A DNA stretch of 46,576 nucleotides from a virus: the IMG/VR virus record IMGVR_UViG_3300020448_000015, positions 1 to 46,576 of that record. One strand, given 5' to 3'. Positions 37,601 through 46,400 of the stretch are shown here, in pieces (position 1 is the stretch's first letter; the number at the start of each line of letters is the position of its first letter). Made by a program: the position numbers and the translations under genes. The notes under the pieces were generated by a model. That model had not been told where the DNA came from. It was given only the letters and a program-made list of their open reading frames with translations, and ran no database searches.

Positions 37601-38596
37601 AATACTACAATTGGTGCTGCTAATGATATGGGAACTGCTGGTACTGCACTTGGAGCATTAACCAATACAAGTATCAACACAACTACTGGACAAGCATTCG
37701 GTCAACACCTTGGTACTTCACCATATACTGGTACTCAAAATGCTGGTGTTCTGATAACTGCACTACAAGCACTTGACCCACAAGATGTATTTGTATTATC
37801 TACACAAAAAGATGCACTCAAGGGTAAGTTGCCTGGAGATGTGATTTGGCCTGAACAGGGTGGCCCCAACGTATTCATGTATGACTACTTCAACCAAACC
37901 TTGTTCTTCAGAGATTCACCAAGACCAAGTGCAAGTTTGACTATTAAATTGATTAACTACAATCAAGGTAATCCTTCTGCGAATGTTTATGTCATATCTG
38001 TTCCACCAGATCGTGACTTCCCAGAAAGAAACTTGGGTAAAATCAAGGCAATTAATAGATTCGTTGTACGAGAGGCCGATGTATTTAAACCTTGGGATTA
38101 TCATGTATCTGCAACGATGCACGAAAAAGATTCCAATGCGATTATTAATCCAAGAGAACAACTCTCTATCACTCAAAATAGAGACTTTGTGTTTAGTTTC
38201 CCAACACAGTTAACTTCACAAAGATTCTACTATCCTAGAAGTGAATTGGATATGATTGCTGTTTCGTCTGCTGACTTCTCAACGCAGTCTGGTCATATCG
38301 AAATTGATAAGTACTCTGACTCCAACGCATTGAATACTGCAAAACTTTCAATTACTGTTGGTGGTACATCTCATGATTTCGAACCAGTAACTGGTGCTAC
38401 AGACTTTGATTATGGTGGTCATGTTGGCCCCGATAACTCTAAGTACTACTGGGCAAGAAATAAGAGAAAATATGAAGGTATGATGTCAACAGAATCTTTC
38501 GGTAATGGTATGAGAGTATTCTTGCAAGTTACAGGTTCAAGTATTAGATTTAGTGACGTTGTTGATGGAACGGCCCCTAGTGCTACTGGTCAGTAA
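34607..38596 (+). CDS. Virion structural protein, paralogue 2 of 3, probably highly expressed
   Basis: A 1329-residue protein. The N-terminus (GYSIQRNEIINLDH, 5-18) is also found in paralogue 3. Shared block 1 (about 637-690) has QWFRRSMK, YPMSYRISTTNHGFGLFVFD and DQDDDYAWLVVQRHVDQTTG. Shared block 2 (about 1150-1200) has NRFVVREADVFKPWDYH, EQLSITQNRDFVFSFPTQL and RFYYPRSELDMIAVSSADF. The region between blocks is much longer than in paralogue 1 (about 450 versus 100 residues). Codons for Asn, Tyr, Phe and Asp end in C more often than in neighbouring genes, and two tandem late promoters plus a strong AGGAG precede it, all consistent with an abundant virion protein. The exact role is unknown. 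Confidence 0.65.
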   Translation: MPVASGYSIQRNEIINLDHRQNREEHTGSSTTVVFFLRSLPDYSDRAWNWDIRVGGVKFSINRKTGVNSESTYVTDGNKGAATVASDGSTLLSSLTDAQIFEERPQDVFSEGVLDAGYGAVRYRQDLGTFGAIEFDPAYAPPDAAKVEITYREHYTQWTGLNGGLMYQLARDMCVHPYSSPELLRVSTALPLSASDVPATDTPTQIVPITSSDPAVVAMRLKSSIRFNTDYAEAGQQTTQRQGKRVYKIVRQFKATSSIKNITYGSTGLDADRDAAQNYVYTSGTDPIGPTNQLTISTLTNGLEGNAEKIATKFPFTKRDLGSGEFRVAINNRVIRDDQFVVVSDLKTRTSRIDLVVDSADFNWVSDTTNVNITISYNWGPSLEVPYGALVGKNGLAPYSHETDNNALTGGWNYVPAAETGNANVDLTIASNTGATVNGNPDLLDINSTTFGGHVEDITAAAGGLNHVADVTIDTATELRMIGPAFVGYGDLLLLQFDEEAAYKPAFQLVNPKPVSNTENDVLDALSQITDRFLVESSAGCDLNSDPELVTISYDPSSNKVTPQTFRVRMEYLPSTSELKVNVATEYQLRDDMSITQGQSRDGAKYPIFREPGELCDVYEAPAIGRGATYKLTKGKSQWFRRSMKTDDVVSRTYPMSYRISTTNHGFGLFVFDQASVDQDDDYAWLVVQRHVDQTTGQPEFTGKSPVHCVYSPVKRPVELADLNAYYSSGDVADLTKAPNLYGTFGDELETEAPTIFIDQTESLFSGTVNSIDLTGDGYRSPDAQQGDPLGALGELDVGWLGGAGATDVEMADYWTLDPSTAGPSYRVSELEIQGFNALPRDANGATAQLVGNNIASNAIWLNPASTEVATSVSGNQVFQKLRLNRVSTFVAASVSGTGLGPTTAALGDWLDPSYALLDILYTEIPENKEKVLESLLVALDGVQVPLSQGAYILTYDEWVRDGDPLTSGRFVEGLDLAGAGALGSKFRLPDDAVSATSNTTIGAANDMGTAGTALGALTNTSINTTTGQAFGQHLGTSPYTGTQNAGVLITALQALDPQDVFVLSTQKDALKGKLPGDVIWPEQGGPNVFMYDYFNQTLFFRDSPRPSASLTIKLINYNQGNPSANVYVISVPPDRDFPERNLGKIKAINRFVVREADVFKPWDYHVSATMHEKDSNAIINPREQLSITQNRDFVFSFPTQLTSQRFYYPRSELDMIAVSSADFSTQSGHIEIDKYSDSNALNTAKLSITVGGTSHDFEPVTGATDFDYGGHVGPDNSKYYWARNKRKYEGMMSTESFGNGMRVFLQVTGSSIRFSDVVDGTAPSATGQ

Positions 38597-38662
38597 TAGG
38601 GACTAGGGTTGTTCCTCGTTGACTAAATACATTGTAGGAACTATAAACTTTGAGGAAGAAGC

Positions 38663-41600
38663 ATGCCATCGACATTAGGATCGCCATTTCAGTCAGCAGG
38701 ATTTTCAGTTGAACGAAACGAGATAATAAGCATATCACAACCCTTGGTTTCAGATAGGTTTATATCTGATGGCGTTACTACTTCATACCCTCTAACAAAT
38801 TTTGCAGATATACAATTGGTTGACCTTCAACCTTTTCGTGTATTTTCAATTGCTATCGATGGTTCTCAAACAGAACTTAAACTAGACAACATAGAAGGTA
38901 ATTCAACTAATCATTTAACTGACCCATCATTATTTGTTAATGGGGGTCAGTATTATTTTGACCCAGATGTTGGTCAATATGGAACAATATTTCTAAAAAG
39001 GTCTATTGCAACAGGAAAAACTATTGCAATTTTCTACTATACTAATACAGATGCCTATCAACACTTAGAAGATGGTGTTTTACAACAACTTGCAACTGAT
39101 TTAGTTCTTCATCCATATGGAAATGATTATTCTCAAACATATAGTAGTCTTCAACAAAAAACACAAACTTTAACATTCAATTACAATTCTGGAGATGGAA
39201 CAGCTGTTGGCGATTCTGGAAGTGCATCTTTTGGTGGTTCGGTAGATTTTACTGGAAATGATGTAGGTAAAAGACTGCGTGAAATGAATGGTTCTGGAAT
39301 ATGGACAATCTCACAAGTATCTGGTGGTGTTGCGTCTGTTACTGTTTTAACTGCTCCAAACGATTCTTTATATCTTCCAGCCCCCAGTGTTACTGGAGAA
39401 GCAGTAGGAACTGCAAATGGTGATACAACAAGATTTACATTAACAACATCTCATAAAAATAGAGCGGTCACTGTTAAGGTGGATGGGAGTGCTGTAGACG
39501 CATCAACATACGTTTTGAGTGGAACAAATACACTTATTTTTAATACTGCCCCAGCATCTGGTGCAATTACTGTTGATATAGCTGCAAGAACTGATATAAT
39601 TTATCCAACATCTACTTGGGCAATGATTATACCAAGTACTGATGTTGAGGTTCAACCTTATAGTTTGATTTATCCATATACCACTACAGGAACTTCTCCT
39701 ATTACACCAGACCCAAACTCTGGTCAACAAGACCAAACAGATGTCATGGACGCTATTAGAAGAATTGGTAGTGTTTTTGTCGTAGAATCTGAAAAGGCAA
39801 CAGATATTTTATCATCTCTTAAAGATGTAAACTCTTCAGCTGCTTCAAAAATTATTCCTACAGATACGACTCTTTCTTCTGCAAAAAGAGGAAAAAGAGG
39901 CCCACAAAAATGGAGAATTAAATTCTCATACGATGTCGTAACTGGTTATCTGAATGTAAATGTTGGAACAAATCTTCAGATTGGTGATGACGGAGAATTA
40001 TCAAAAATTCAAGGACAAGATGGATTAAGTTCAGCGGTTATTAGAACACCAGGCGAACTTTCTAATGTGTATTATAAATTTGATAGAAAAGAAAACAAAT
40101 CTAAATCTGGTTGGTTTAGAAGAGCAACAAAAACTGCTGAAGATAGACAGGGAACTTATCCATTAACTTACAGACTAACATGTACAGACCACGGTACAGG
40201 ATTATTTATTTTTGACCATGCTTCGGTTGACCAAGATGACGATTATGCATGGTTTGTTGTTCAAAGACATGCAAATAATGTTTCTGGTAAAATTGCATTA
40301 GAAGATGGAAAATCTCCAGTACATTGTATCTACTGCCCATCTAAAGTTCCCCTAGAGGCTGGAAATTATAATTTTGGTTATTACGGTAGTTATAACAGAA
40401 ATCTTTCTGCTTCTGGAACTACGTCTATTGATACAACTGGTTTAAGTGATATCTTTGATGTAAGTGGTGCAAAATTACAAGCAAATCTGGCAACAGAAGT
40501 AACTATTGTAACAGATAAAAATTTAGTTAGAGGTGGATTGTACGGAAGAGGTGCATCTTATCTGACTCCCCCAAATACATATACTCCAGTAGTTGCTGGA
40601 AATGATAATAATCTAAATCCAATAAACGGAAATATTGCAAATGATTCTGTAGGACTTTCTGGATATAAATTAGACTCAGAATTTACTGATGTAAGCGTAA
40701 CCTCAGTGATAGGCCCGACAGACTTTTCTACATATGTAGACATGTTGAAATTCTCTCAAGATACCACGGGCAACCTTGCTCCAACTGGTCATGCAATTGG
40801 AGCCATCTCAACTGATCCCAGCGCTCCCATCTCTCAATTATCATCAGATGCACTTTTAGCTGGTAAAACTAGAACTACACAGTTTAATACCGACAACTCT
40901 CTAGAACCACCTAGAACAGCAAACACATTAGAAGATGCATCTAGACCAGAACAATATTTTTATCCTTTCAGTGAATTTCCAAATGATGCAACTGTATCAA
41001 ATTTAGGTTCTAACTATTGGGTGCCTAAAAGACTTGAATTATTAAACAAATCAAAAGAAGAAAGATTGGGGCCAGCAGAATCTGGTTTAGGTATTGCAAG
41101 TATATCTGTTACCCCACTTCTTGGTAATACTATTGGATTTTCAAACATCCAATTGGTAGAAAATACAGACTACCAAATAAGAGAAGAGGGGGGAACACAT
41201 TTCTTTGAATGGCTTGCGCCTCTCCCAAATCCAGAAGTCGCAAATTTAAATGTGATTGAAGAATATACTGGTGCAGATTTATCTAATAACGCAATAACAA
41301 CAACTCAAGAAGCTTGGCAATATATCTATGAAGGAGTTCATAAATTTAGTGATGGAACAACAGTAACACCTTACGGAAAAACTATTGATGATGACATTGC
41401 TGGGACAACTGTAACAGGATATAAAGGTGTAGAACCATCTGTTACTGTAGATGGGGTCGCACAGACTAAAGGTACTGATTATTTACTGACATTTTCTGGT
41501 CAGACAGGAGTACAAGAAAAGGCAATTATTACATTCCAAGCAGGAAAAATTCCAACTGCAAGTCAAAAAATTGTTGTTAAAGTTCCTGTAAATCCTATGA

Positions 41601-42565
41601 ATGTAAGTGTACAATTAAGTTATTCATGGGATGGTGCTGGATATAATGGTGTATATAAAAACGTATATGGAAGAACTTCAGATACACCGCCAACGCACAG
41701 AGGAGAAGATAGAATACCACTACAAAGTTTGAGTAAACTTGATGTTTATGTTGGAAATGAAATCGATGCAGCTCTTTTCCCAGAAGAATATAACATTGAT
41801 TCAAATGGATTTGTTCAATTCACTGCAACTTCAAGAACTGGTGTATATGTTTATTCTATGCCACAAGATAAAATTTATATAAATGGTGGTGCTCCACAAG
41901 GTACACAAGTAAGATTCTCATATGAACAGTACAATACTGAACGGTCTGATGGTGGTGTTGATACTTATTTAATTAAAACTCCAGTTGATAGAGAGATGCC
42001 TCTTTCTAGTTCTATTGAAGAAATGGCAAAACAAAAAGCGATATACAGATTTTGTGTTCGTGAGGCAGATGTATTCAAACCTTGGGATATTCATGTTTCT
42101 GCGATTGTTTCACAGACAGATAGTCCAGCATTAATTAATCCAATGGAACAACTTTCTATCTCTCCAGATAAAACATTTGTTTTTAACTTTCCTGGCCCAA
42201 TGACAACACAAAGATATATCTATCCTAACACAGAAATGGATTTGATATGTTTTTCTAGTGCAAATTCTAGTGCTCTTGGTGGATTTACTTCTATAACAAG
42301 TAAATACGACTTAGACAATGGAACAGTCACTACTATAGATGACGGCACTCCAGCATCTAATAACGGTGGGGTTTCTTCTAATGGAGATACTTTGAACTTT
42401 AGAGATGTATACTCATGGAGTACAGGAACTGATTCTGCAACAACATCAAACGGCAGAACATATGCTGGTTTGGCTGCAACTCAACCATTCGGTAATGGAA
42501 TGAGATTGTTCATGTTAGTTCGTGGTGGCCCTATTCGTCCAGAATATACTGACTTCCAAATATAA
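38663..42565 (+). CDS. Virion structural protein, paralogue 3 of 3
   Basis: A 1300-residue protein sharing the N-terminal AGFSVERNEIISI element (12-24), block 1 (GWFRRATK, YPLTYRLTCTDHGTGLFIFD and DQDDDYAWFVVQRHAN, about 482-540) and block 2 (YRFCVREADVFKPWDIH, EQLSISPDKTFVFNFPG and RYIYPNTEMDLICFSSANS, about 1128-1175). N-terminal residues 25-150 look like a fibre or tube-attachment beta domain (SDGVTTSYPLTNF; QLATDLVLHPYG). The region between blocks is about 590 residues and includes further beta repeats. GAGGA precedes the ATG by six bases. A degenerate late box (ACTAAATA, 38622-38629) lies upstream. Likely a peripheral virion or adhesion protein. Confidence 0.62.
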   Translation: MPSTLGSPFQSAGFSVERNEIISISQPLVSDRFISDGVTTSYPLTNFADIQLVDLQPFRVFSIAIDGSQTELKLDNIEGNSTNHLTDPSLFVNGGQYYFDPDVGQYGTIFLKRSIATGKTIAIFYYTNTDAYQHLEDGVLQQLATDLVLHPYGNDYSQTYSSLQQKTQTLTFNYNSGDGTAVGDSGSASFGGSVDFTGNDVGKRLREMNGSGIWTISQVSGGVASVTVLTAPNDSLYLPAPSVTGEAVGTANGDTTRFTLTTSHKNRAVTVKVDGSAVDASTYVLSGTNTLIFNTAPASGAITVDIAARTDIIYPTSTWAMIIPSTDVEVQPYSLIYPYTTTGTSPITPDPNSGQQDQTDVMDAIRRIGSVFVVESEKATDILSSLKDVNSSAASKIIPTDTTLSSAKRGKRGPQKWRIKFSYDVVTGYLNVNVGTNLQIGDDGELSKIQGQDGLSSAVIRTPGELSNVYYKFDRKENKSKSGWFRRATKTAEDRQGTYPLTYRLTCTDHGTGLFIFDHASVDQDDDYAWFVVQRHANNVSGKIALEDGKSPVHCIYCPSKVPLEAGNYNFGYYGSYNRNLSASGTTSIDTTGLSDIFDVSGAKLQANLATEVTIVTDKNLVRGGLYGRGASYLTPPNTYTPVVAGNDNNLNPINGNIANDSVGLSGYKLDSEFTDVSVTSVIGPTDFSTYVDMLKFSQDTTGNLAPTGHAIGAISTDPSAPISQLSSDALLAGKTRTTQFNTDNSLEPPRTANTLEDASRPEQYFYPFSEFPNDATVSNLGSNYWVPKRLELLNKSKEERLGPAESGLGIASISVTPLLGNTIGFSNIQLVENTDYQIREEGGTHFFEWLAPLPNPEVANLNVIEEYTGADLSNNAITTTQEAWQYIYEGVHKFSDGTTVTPYGKTIDDDIAGTTVTGYKGVEPSVTVDGVAQTKGTDYLLTFSGQTGVQEKAIITFQAGKIPTASQKIVVKVPVNPMNVSVQLSYSWDGAGYNGVYKNVYGRTSDTPPTHRGEDRIPLQSLSKLDVYVGNEIDAALFPEEYNIDSNGFVQFTATSRTGVYVYSMPQDKIYINGGAPQGTQVRFSYEQYNTERSDGGVDTYLIKTPVDREMPLSSSIEEMAKQKAIYRFCVREADVFKPWDIHVSAIVSQTDSPALINPMEQLSISPDKTFVFNFPGPMTTQRYIYPNTEMDLICFSSANSSALGGFTSITSKYDLDNGTVTTIDDGTPASNNGGVSSNGDTLNFRDVYSWSTGTDSATTSNGRTYAGLAATQPFGNGMRLFMLVRGGPIRPEYTDFQI

Positions 42566-42586
42566 ACAAAATCTTTCATACAGACT

Positions 42587-42594
42587 TATAAATA
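42587..42594 (+). promoter_or_regulatory. Late promoter box upstream of the 285-residue gene
   Basis: TATAAATA followed by G, 22 bases after the preceding stop and 34 bases before the ATG at 42628. It probably also transcribes the repetitive gene at 43488. Confidence 0.7.
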
Positions 42595-42611
42595 GGGTAA
42601 TAAGCCCTTTT
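42594..42611 (+). terminator. Weak hairpin with T-tail, possible terminator or leader structure
   Basis: AGGGT-AATAA-GCCCT followed by TTT. This is a five-pair stem (one G-T pair) with a five-base loop. It could stop transcripts from the upstream gene, but the adjacent late promoter would place it at the start of the next mRNA, where it may instead protect the 5' end. Confidence 0.3.
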
Positions 42612-42627
42612 AGAAGAGTAGTCATAT

Positions 42628-43485
42628 ATGGCAGATTTTTATTCAATATTTAATTTTAATCCTTTTGTTCGTGCAAATACTTTTGCAACAGAAAAGGATG
42701 TAAATTCTCAAACCCTAGAAACTGAAGGAATAAATGCCGCTTCTAATGTTGCGTATACAGACGGAACAATTGAGGGAGAAACTTCTGGAGCAATGGGAAC
42801 TGTTGACGGTTCTACAAGTGGAAATGGAATTTTAAATTTTGTATTGATACCCAGTTTTCAAGATATGAATCCTCAAAGATTTTTTACTGGTACAGAACTT
42901 TCAACTAGAAGGGGTTCTGGTTCTGGTGTATTTACACACGGCAAAACTCTTAATTTGAGCGATAAAGTTTTTCAAAGTGGAGAAATTTTAAAACATTCAA
43001 GGGGTGGTCGGTTAACTGTTGTATCAAAGGCTCATATATTTTCTGAAGAAATTACAATAACAGGTTTAGACGAATCTACAACTATATCTACAGATTCTTC
43101 TATCGGAAGTCTAATAATAAATGGTGGAGATGAAGTTAGTTCTGGAACTGTTTCAAATAGTGATACTTTACAATTAAAAATGTTTGAGGGGTATTCATTA
43201 AATACTACAAATTTTATGTATTTAACTATATCTGATTCTAATCAATCAAATGAGATTACATGGACAGTTATTATTAATAATGGTGAGTTGGGGAAAGACC
43301 CCCTAGATAGAAAAACTTTTGAAATAGAAAAAATAAGTGTTCCTACTATAACAAAGCAAAATGTTTCACAGATTGATTATAAATCAATGTCTAAAATACT
43401 TGGGGAGAAAAAAATAGAAGAAAAAGAATTGATAGTAAAAGAAGAAGGTTATGACCGTACATTTGATAGTACAATAAGGATTTAA
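42628..43485 (+). CDS. Beta-rich protein of unknown function
   Basis: A 285-residue protein. Residues 1-15 (MADFYSIFNFNPFVR) are aromatic. Residues 20-75 are Gly/Ser/Thr/Glu-rich, 80-225 alternate short strands with Ser/Thr loops (GKTLNLSDKVFQSGEIL; SIGSLIINGGDEVSSG), and the end is a charged tail (KKIEEKELIVKEE). No family is recognised. It stands behind a late promoter and two bases before the large repetitive gene, so it is likely a late virion protein that works with that product, for instance as its attachment or assembly partner. Confidence 0.55.
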   Translation: MADFYSIFNFNPFVRANTFATEKDVNSQTLETEGINAASNVAYTDGTIEGETSGAMGTVDGSTSGNGILNFVLIPSFQDMNPQRFFTGTELSTRRGSGSGVFTHGKTLNLSDKVFQSGEILKHSRGGRLTVVSKAHIFSEEITITGLDESTTISTDSSIGSLIINGGDEVSSGTVSNSDTLQLKMFEGYSLNTTNFMYLTISDSNQSNEITWTVIINNGELGKDPLDRKTFEIEKISVPTITKQNVSQIDYKSMSKILGEKKIEEKELIVKEEGYDRTFDSTIRI

Positions 43486-43487
43486 AA

Positions 43488-46400
43488 ATGGCATTACCTT
43501 TTGATATTCTAACACGAATTGTAGTAGATAAAGTTCGTGAAAAACTACAAACTAACAATAGAATTTCTTCTTCTGAAACTGAAGTTTCGGAACAGTCCCT
43601 TGTTGAGCTTACAAATCTTGTTCAAGAAAAATTTGAATTAAAACTTAAAGAAAGTTTAACTGAAACTTTAAGTGATGAAACAAAACTCCAACAATTAATA
43701 TCAGAAAAAGAAACTGAATTAACCAGTGTCATTCAATCTGCATTTGATGATATAAAAGATGAAATAAAAGAATCATTATTTAATGAAATAAAAGAGTCTG
43801 AATCTCTTAAAGACTCAAATTTTGCAGATACCGTAGAAACATTATTAACTTCTGCACTAACATCAGCAGAAACCAGTGAAATACAATCAACTCAAAATTT
43901 GGTTACTGGAGAGTCTACAGAGACTATATCTGCTCAGGATATAAGTGTTGGGGAGTCTACAGAGACTATATCTGCTCAGGATATAAGTGTTGGAGAGTCT
44001 ACAGAGACCGTAGCGACTCAAAATATAACTACTGGTGAATCTACAGAAATAGAATCAACACAGAACCTTGCCTCTGCTGAGTCTACTGAGACTGTAGCTA
44101 CACAAGACTTAACTTCTGCTGAGTCTACTGAGACTGTAGCTACACAAGACTTAACTTCTGCTGATATTGTAGAAACTCAATCAGTACAAAATCTTGCATC
44201 TTCTGAATCCACAGAAACGGAAGCAACACAAACACTAGTTCCTGCTGAATCTACAGAAACTACGTCAACTCAAGATATAACTTCTGCTGAGTCTACAGAG
44301 ACTGTATCAACCCAAGAATTGTCTACAGGAGAAACGACAGAAACTGCATCTGTTCAAGATTTATCAGCAGCTGAAACATCAGAAACTGAGAGTACTCAAG
44401 CTCTTACATCTTCTGAAACATCTGAAACTGAAACTTCTCTCACCCTGGCCCCAGCAGAATCTACTGAAACTGCATCTGTTCAAGATATAACTTCTGCCGA
44501 GTCTACAGAGACTGCATCAACTCAAGAATTGTCTACAGGAGAAACAACAGAAACTGCATCTGTTCAAGATATAACTTCTGCCGAGTCTACAGAGACTGTA
44601 TCTACGTTAGAATTTACACAAGATGAATCAGTAGAAACTGTATCTGTACAAGAATCTATTTCAACAGCAGAAGATAAAGATATCGTTGCAACAACTGCTG
44701 TAGAACAGGAAGAAACATCAGAAGTTACGACTGAAACAAATTTAACATCTTCTGAAACATCAGAACAAATAGACTCTAATCCTATACAGTCAATTGTTTC
44801 TGATATTCTTGACAGTACATTACAACAAGTAGCTGCTAATATAGAAGAAACTATAGATTCCATTACTCAAGAAATAGGTAATTTTGTTGAAACAGAAATT
44901 ACATCTGCTCTATCGACATTTACTGAAGATACCATTGAAGATACTTTAGATAAAATTTCAGCACAAGTTACTGAACAAGATACTACCACTGAAATTCAAA
45001 CTTTAAATATATCTGAAATAGAAGATGCAGTTGCAACAGCACTATTGGAAGGTATAGAATCTGAAGCCATAACAGAACAACAATTTTCTGAAGATAAAAC
45101 CATTGATACTCTTCTTGATATCGGTTCTGAGTCTCTTGCAGAAAAACTATCAACCACCTTAATAGGACAAATACAAGAAAAAGAAATATCCTCTCTAATT
45201 TCCCTTGCAGTAGGAGAATCTTTAGAAACTGTTACTACCACAGAAAAACAAACAGCATTTGATTCTGTAGTGGATTCTATTCTCAATTTAGATAGTGCAG
45301 AATCTAGTGAGGTAGAATCTATACTTCAAATATTAAAGGCAGAAACATCTGAAGACGTTGAAACTTTTGCACAAGAGATTGCAGATATTACAAGTGGAGA
45401 AGGTCAGGCAGATATAATAGACGAAGCAACAACTTCTGCTGATGGTGCTGAATTAATTACTGATGAAACTAGTCAAAGTGCATCTGGTGCTGAATTAATT
45501 ACTGATGAAACTAGTCAAAGTGCATCTGGTGCTGAATTAATTACTGATGAAACTAGTCAAATTGCATCTGGCGCTGATACTATTACAGATGAAACAAGTC
45601 AAACAGTATCTGGTGCAGAATTAATTACTGATGAGACTAGCCAGACAGTTGCTGGTTCTGATACAATAGGAGATGAAACAAGTCAGACAGTTGCTGGTTC
45701 TGATACAATAGGAGATGAAACAAGTCAAACTGCGTCTGGTTCTGATACAATAGGAGATGAAACAAGTCAAACAGTATCTGGTGCTGATACAATAGGAGAT
45801 GAAACAAGTCAAACAGTATCTGGTGCTGAATTAATTACTGATGAAACAAGTGCTGTTCCTACTGGTGAGTCTCCACCTTTACCAGAAGTAGGTGCATCAA
45901 CTTCTGTTCAAGAATCTAGAAGAGATGTCTCTTCTGTCGATGCATCAATTCAAACAGAAGAAACTGATATATCATCTGCTGAATCTGGGGCCCAGACAAC
46001 TAGAGCAAGAAATTTAAGTTTATCTACTGATTCTCCTTCAGAAACGGCAGAAAACTTATCAATAGAATCACAAGGACAAACATCTCAAGCAAACAACTTA
46101 AGTCTTGATATCGATAGTTCGAATACTCAAGCAAACAACTTAAGTCTTGATATCGATAGTTCGAATACTCAGGCAACAAACTTAACTCAAGAGACAGATG
46201 CACCAACTACTCAAGCAAATAATTTGAGTATTGAAACTGATTCTTCAAACACTCAATCAAATAATTTAAGTATTGATGCAGAGATATCTTCTACACAGGC
46301 TAATATAGCGTCACTCGATATTGACTCTTCAAATACTCAGGCGACAAACTTAAGTCAAGAAACTGATTCCTCAAATACTCAAGCAAATAATTTAAGTCAA

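Noticed and set aside
38598-38616. AGGGAC-loop-GTTCCT hairpin after paralogue 2
   Set aside because: A six-pair stem with a wobble pair but no T-tract after it; unlikely to terminate transcription.
38622-38629. ACTAAATA as a late promoter for paralogue 3
   Set aside because: Two mismatches from the box and no following G; kept only as a remark under the gene.
44564-45812. Open frames on the minus strand opposite the repetitive gene
   Set aside because: They follow the repeat period of the coding strand, so they arise from repeated codons and not from real genes.
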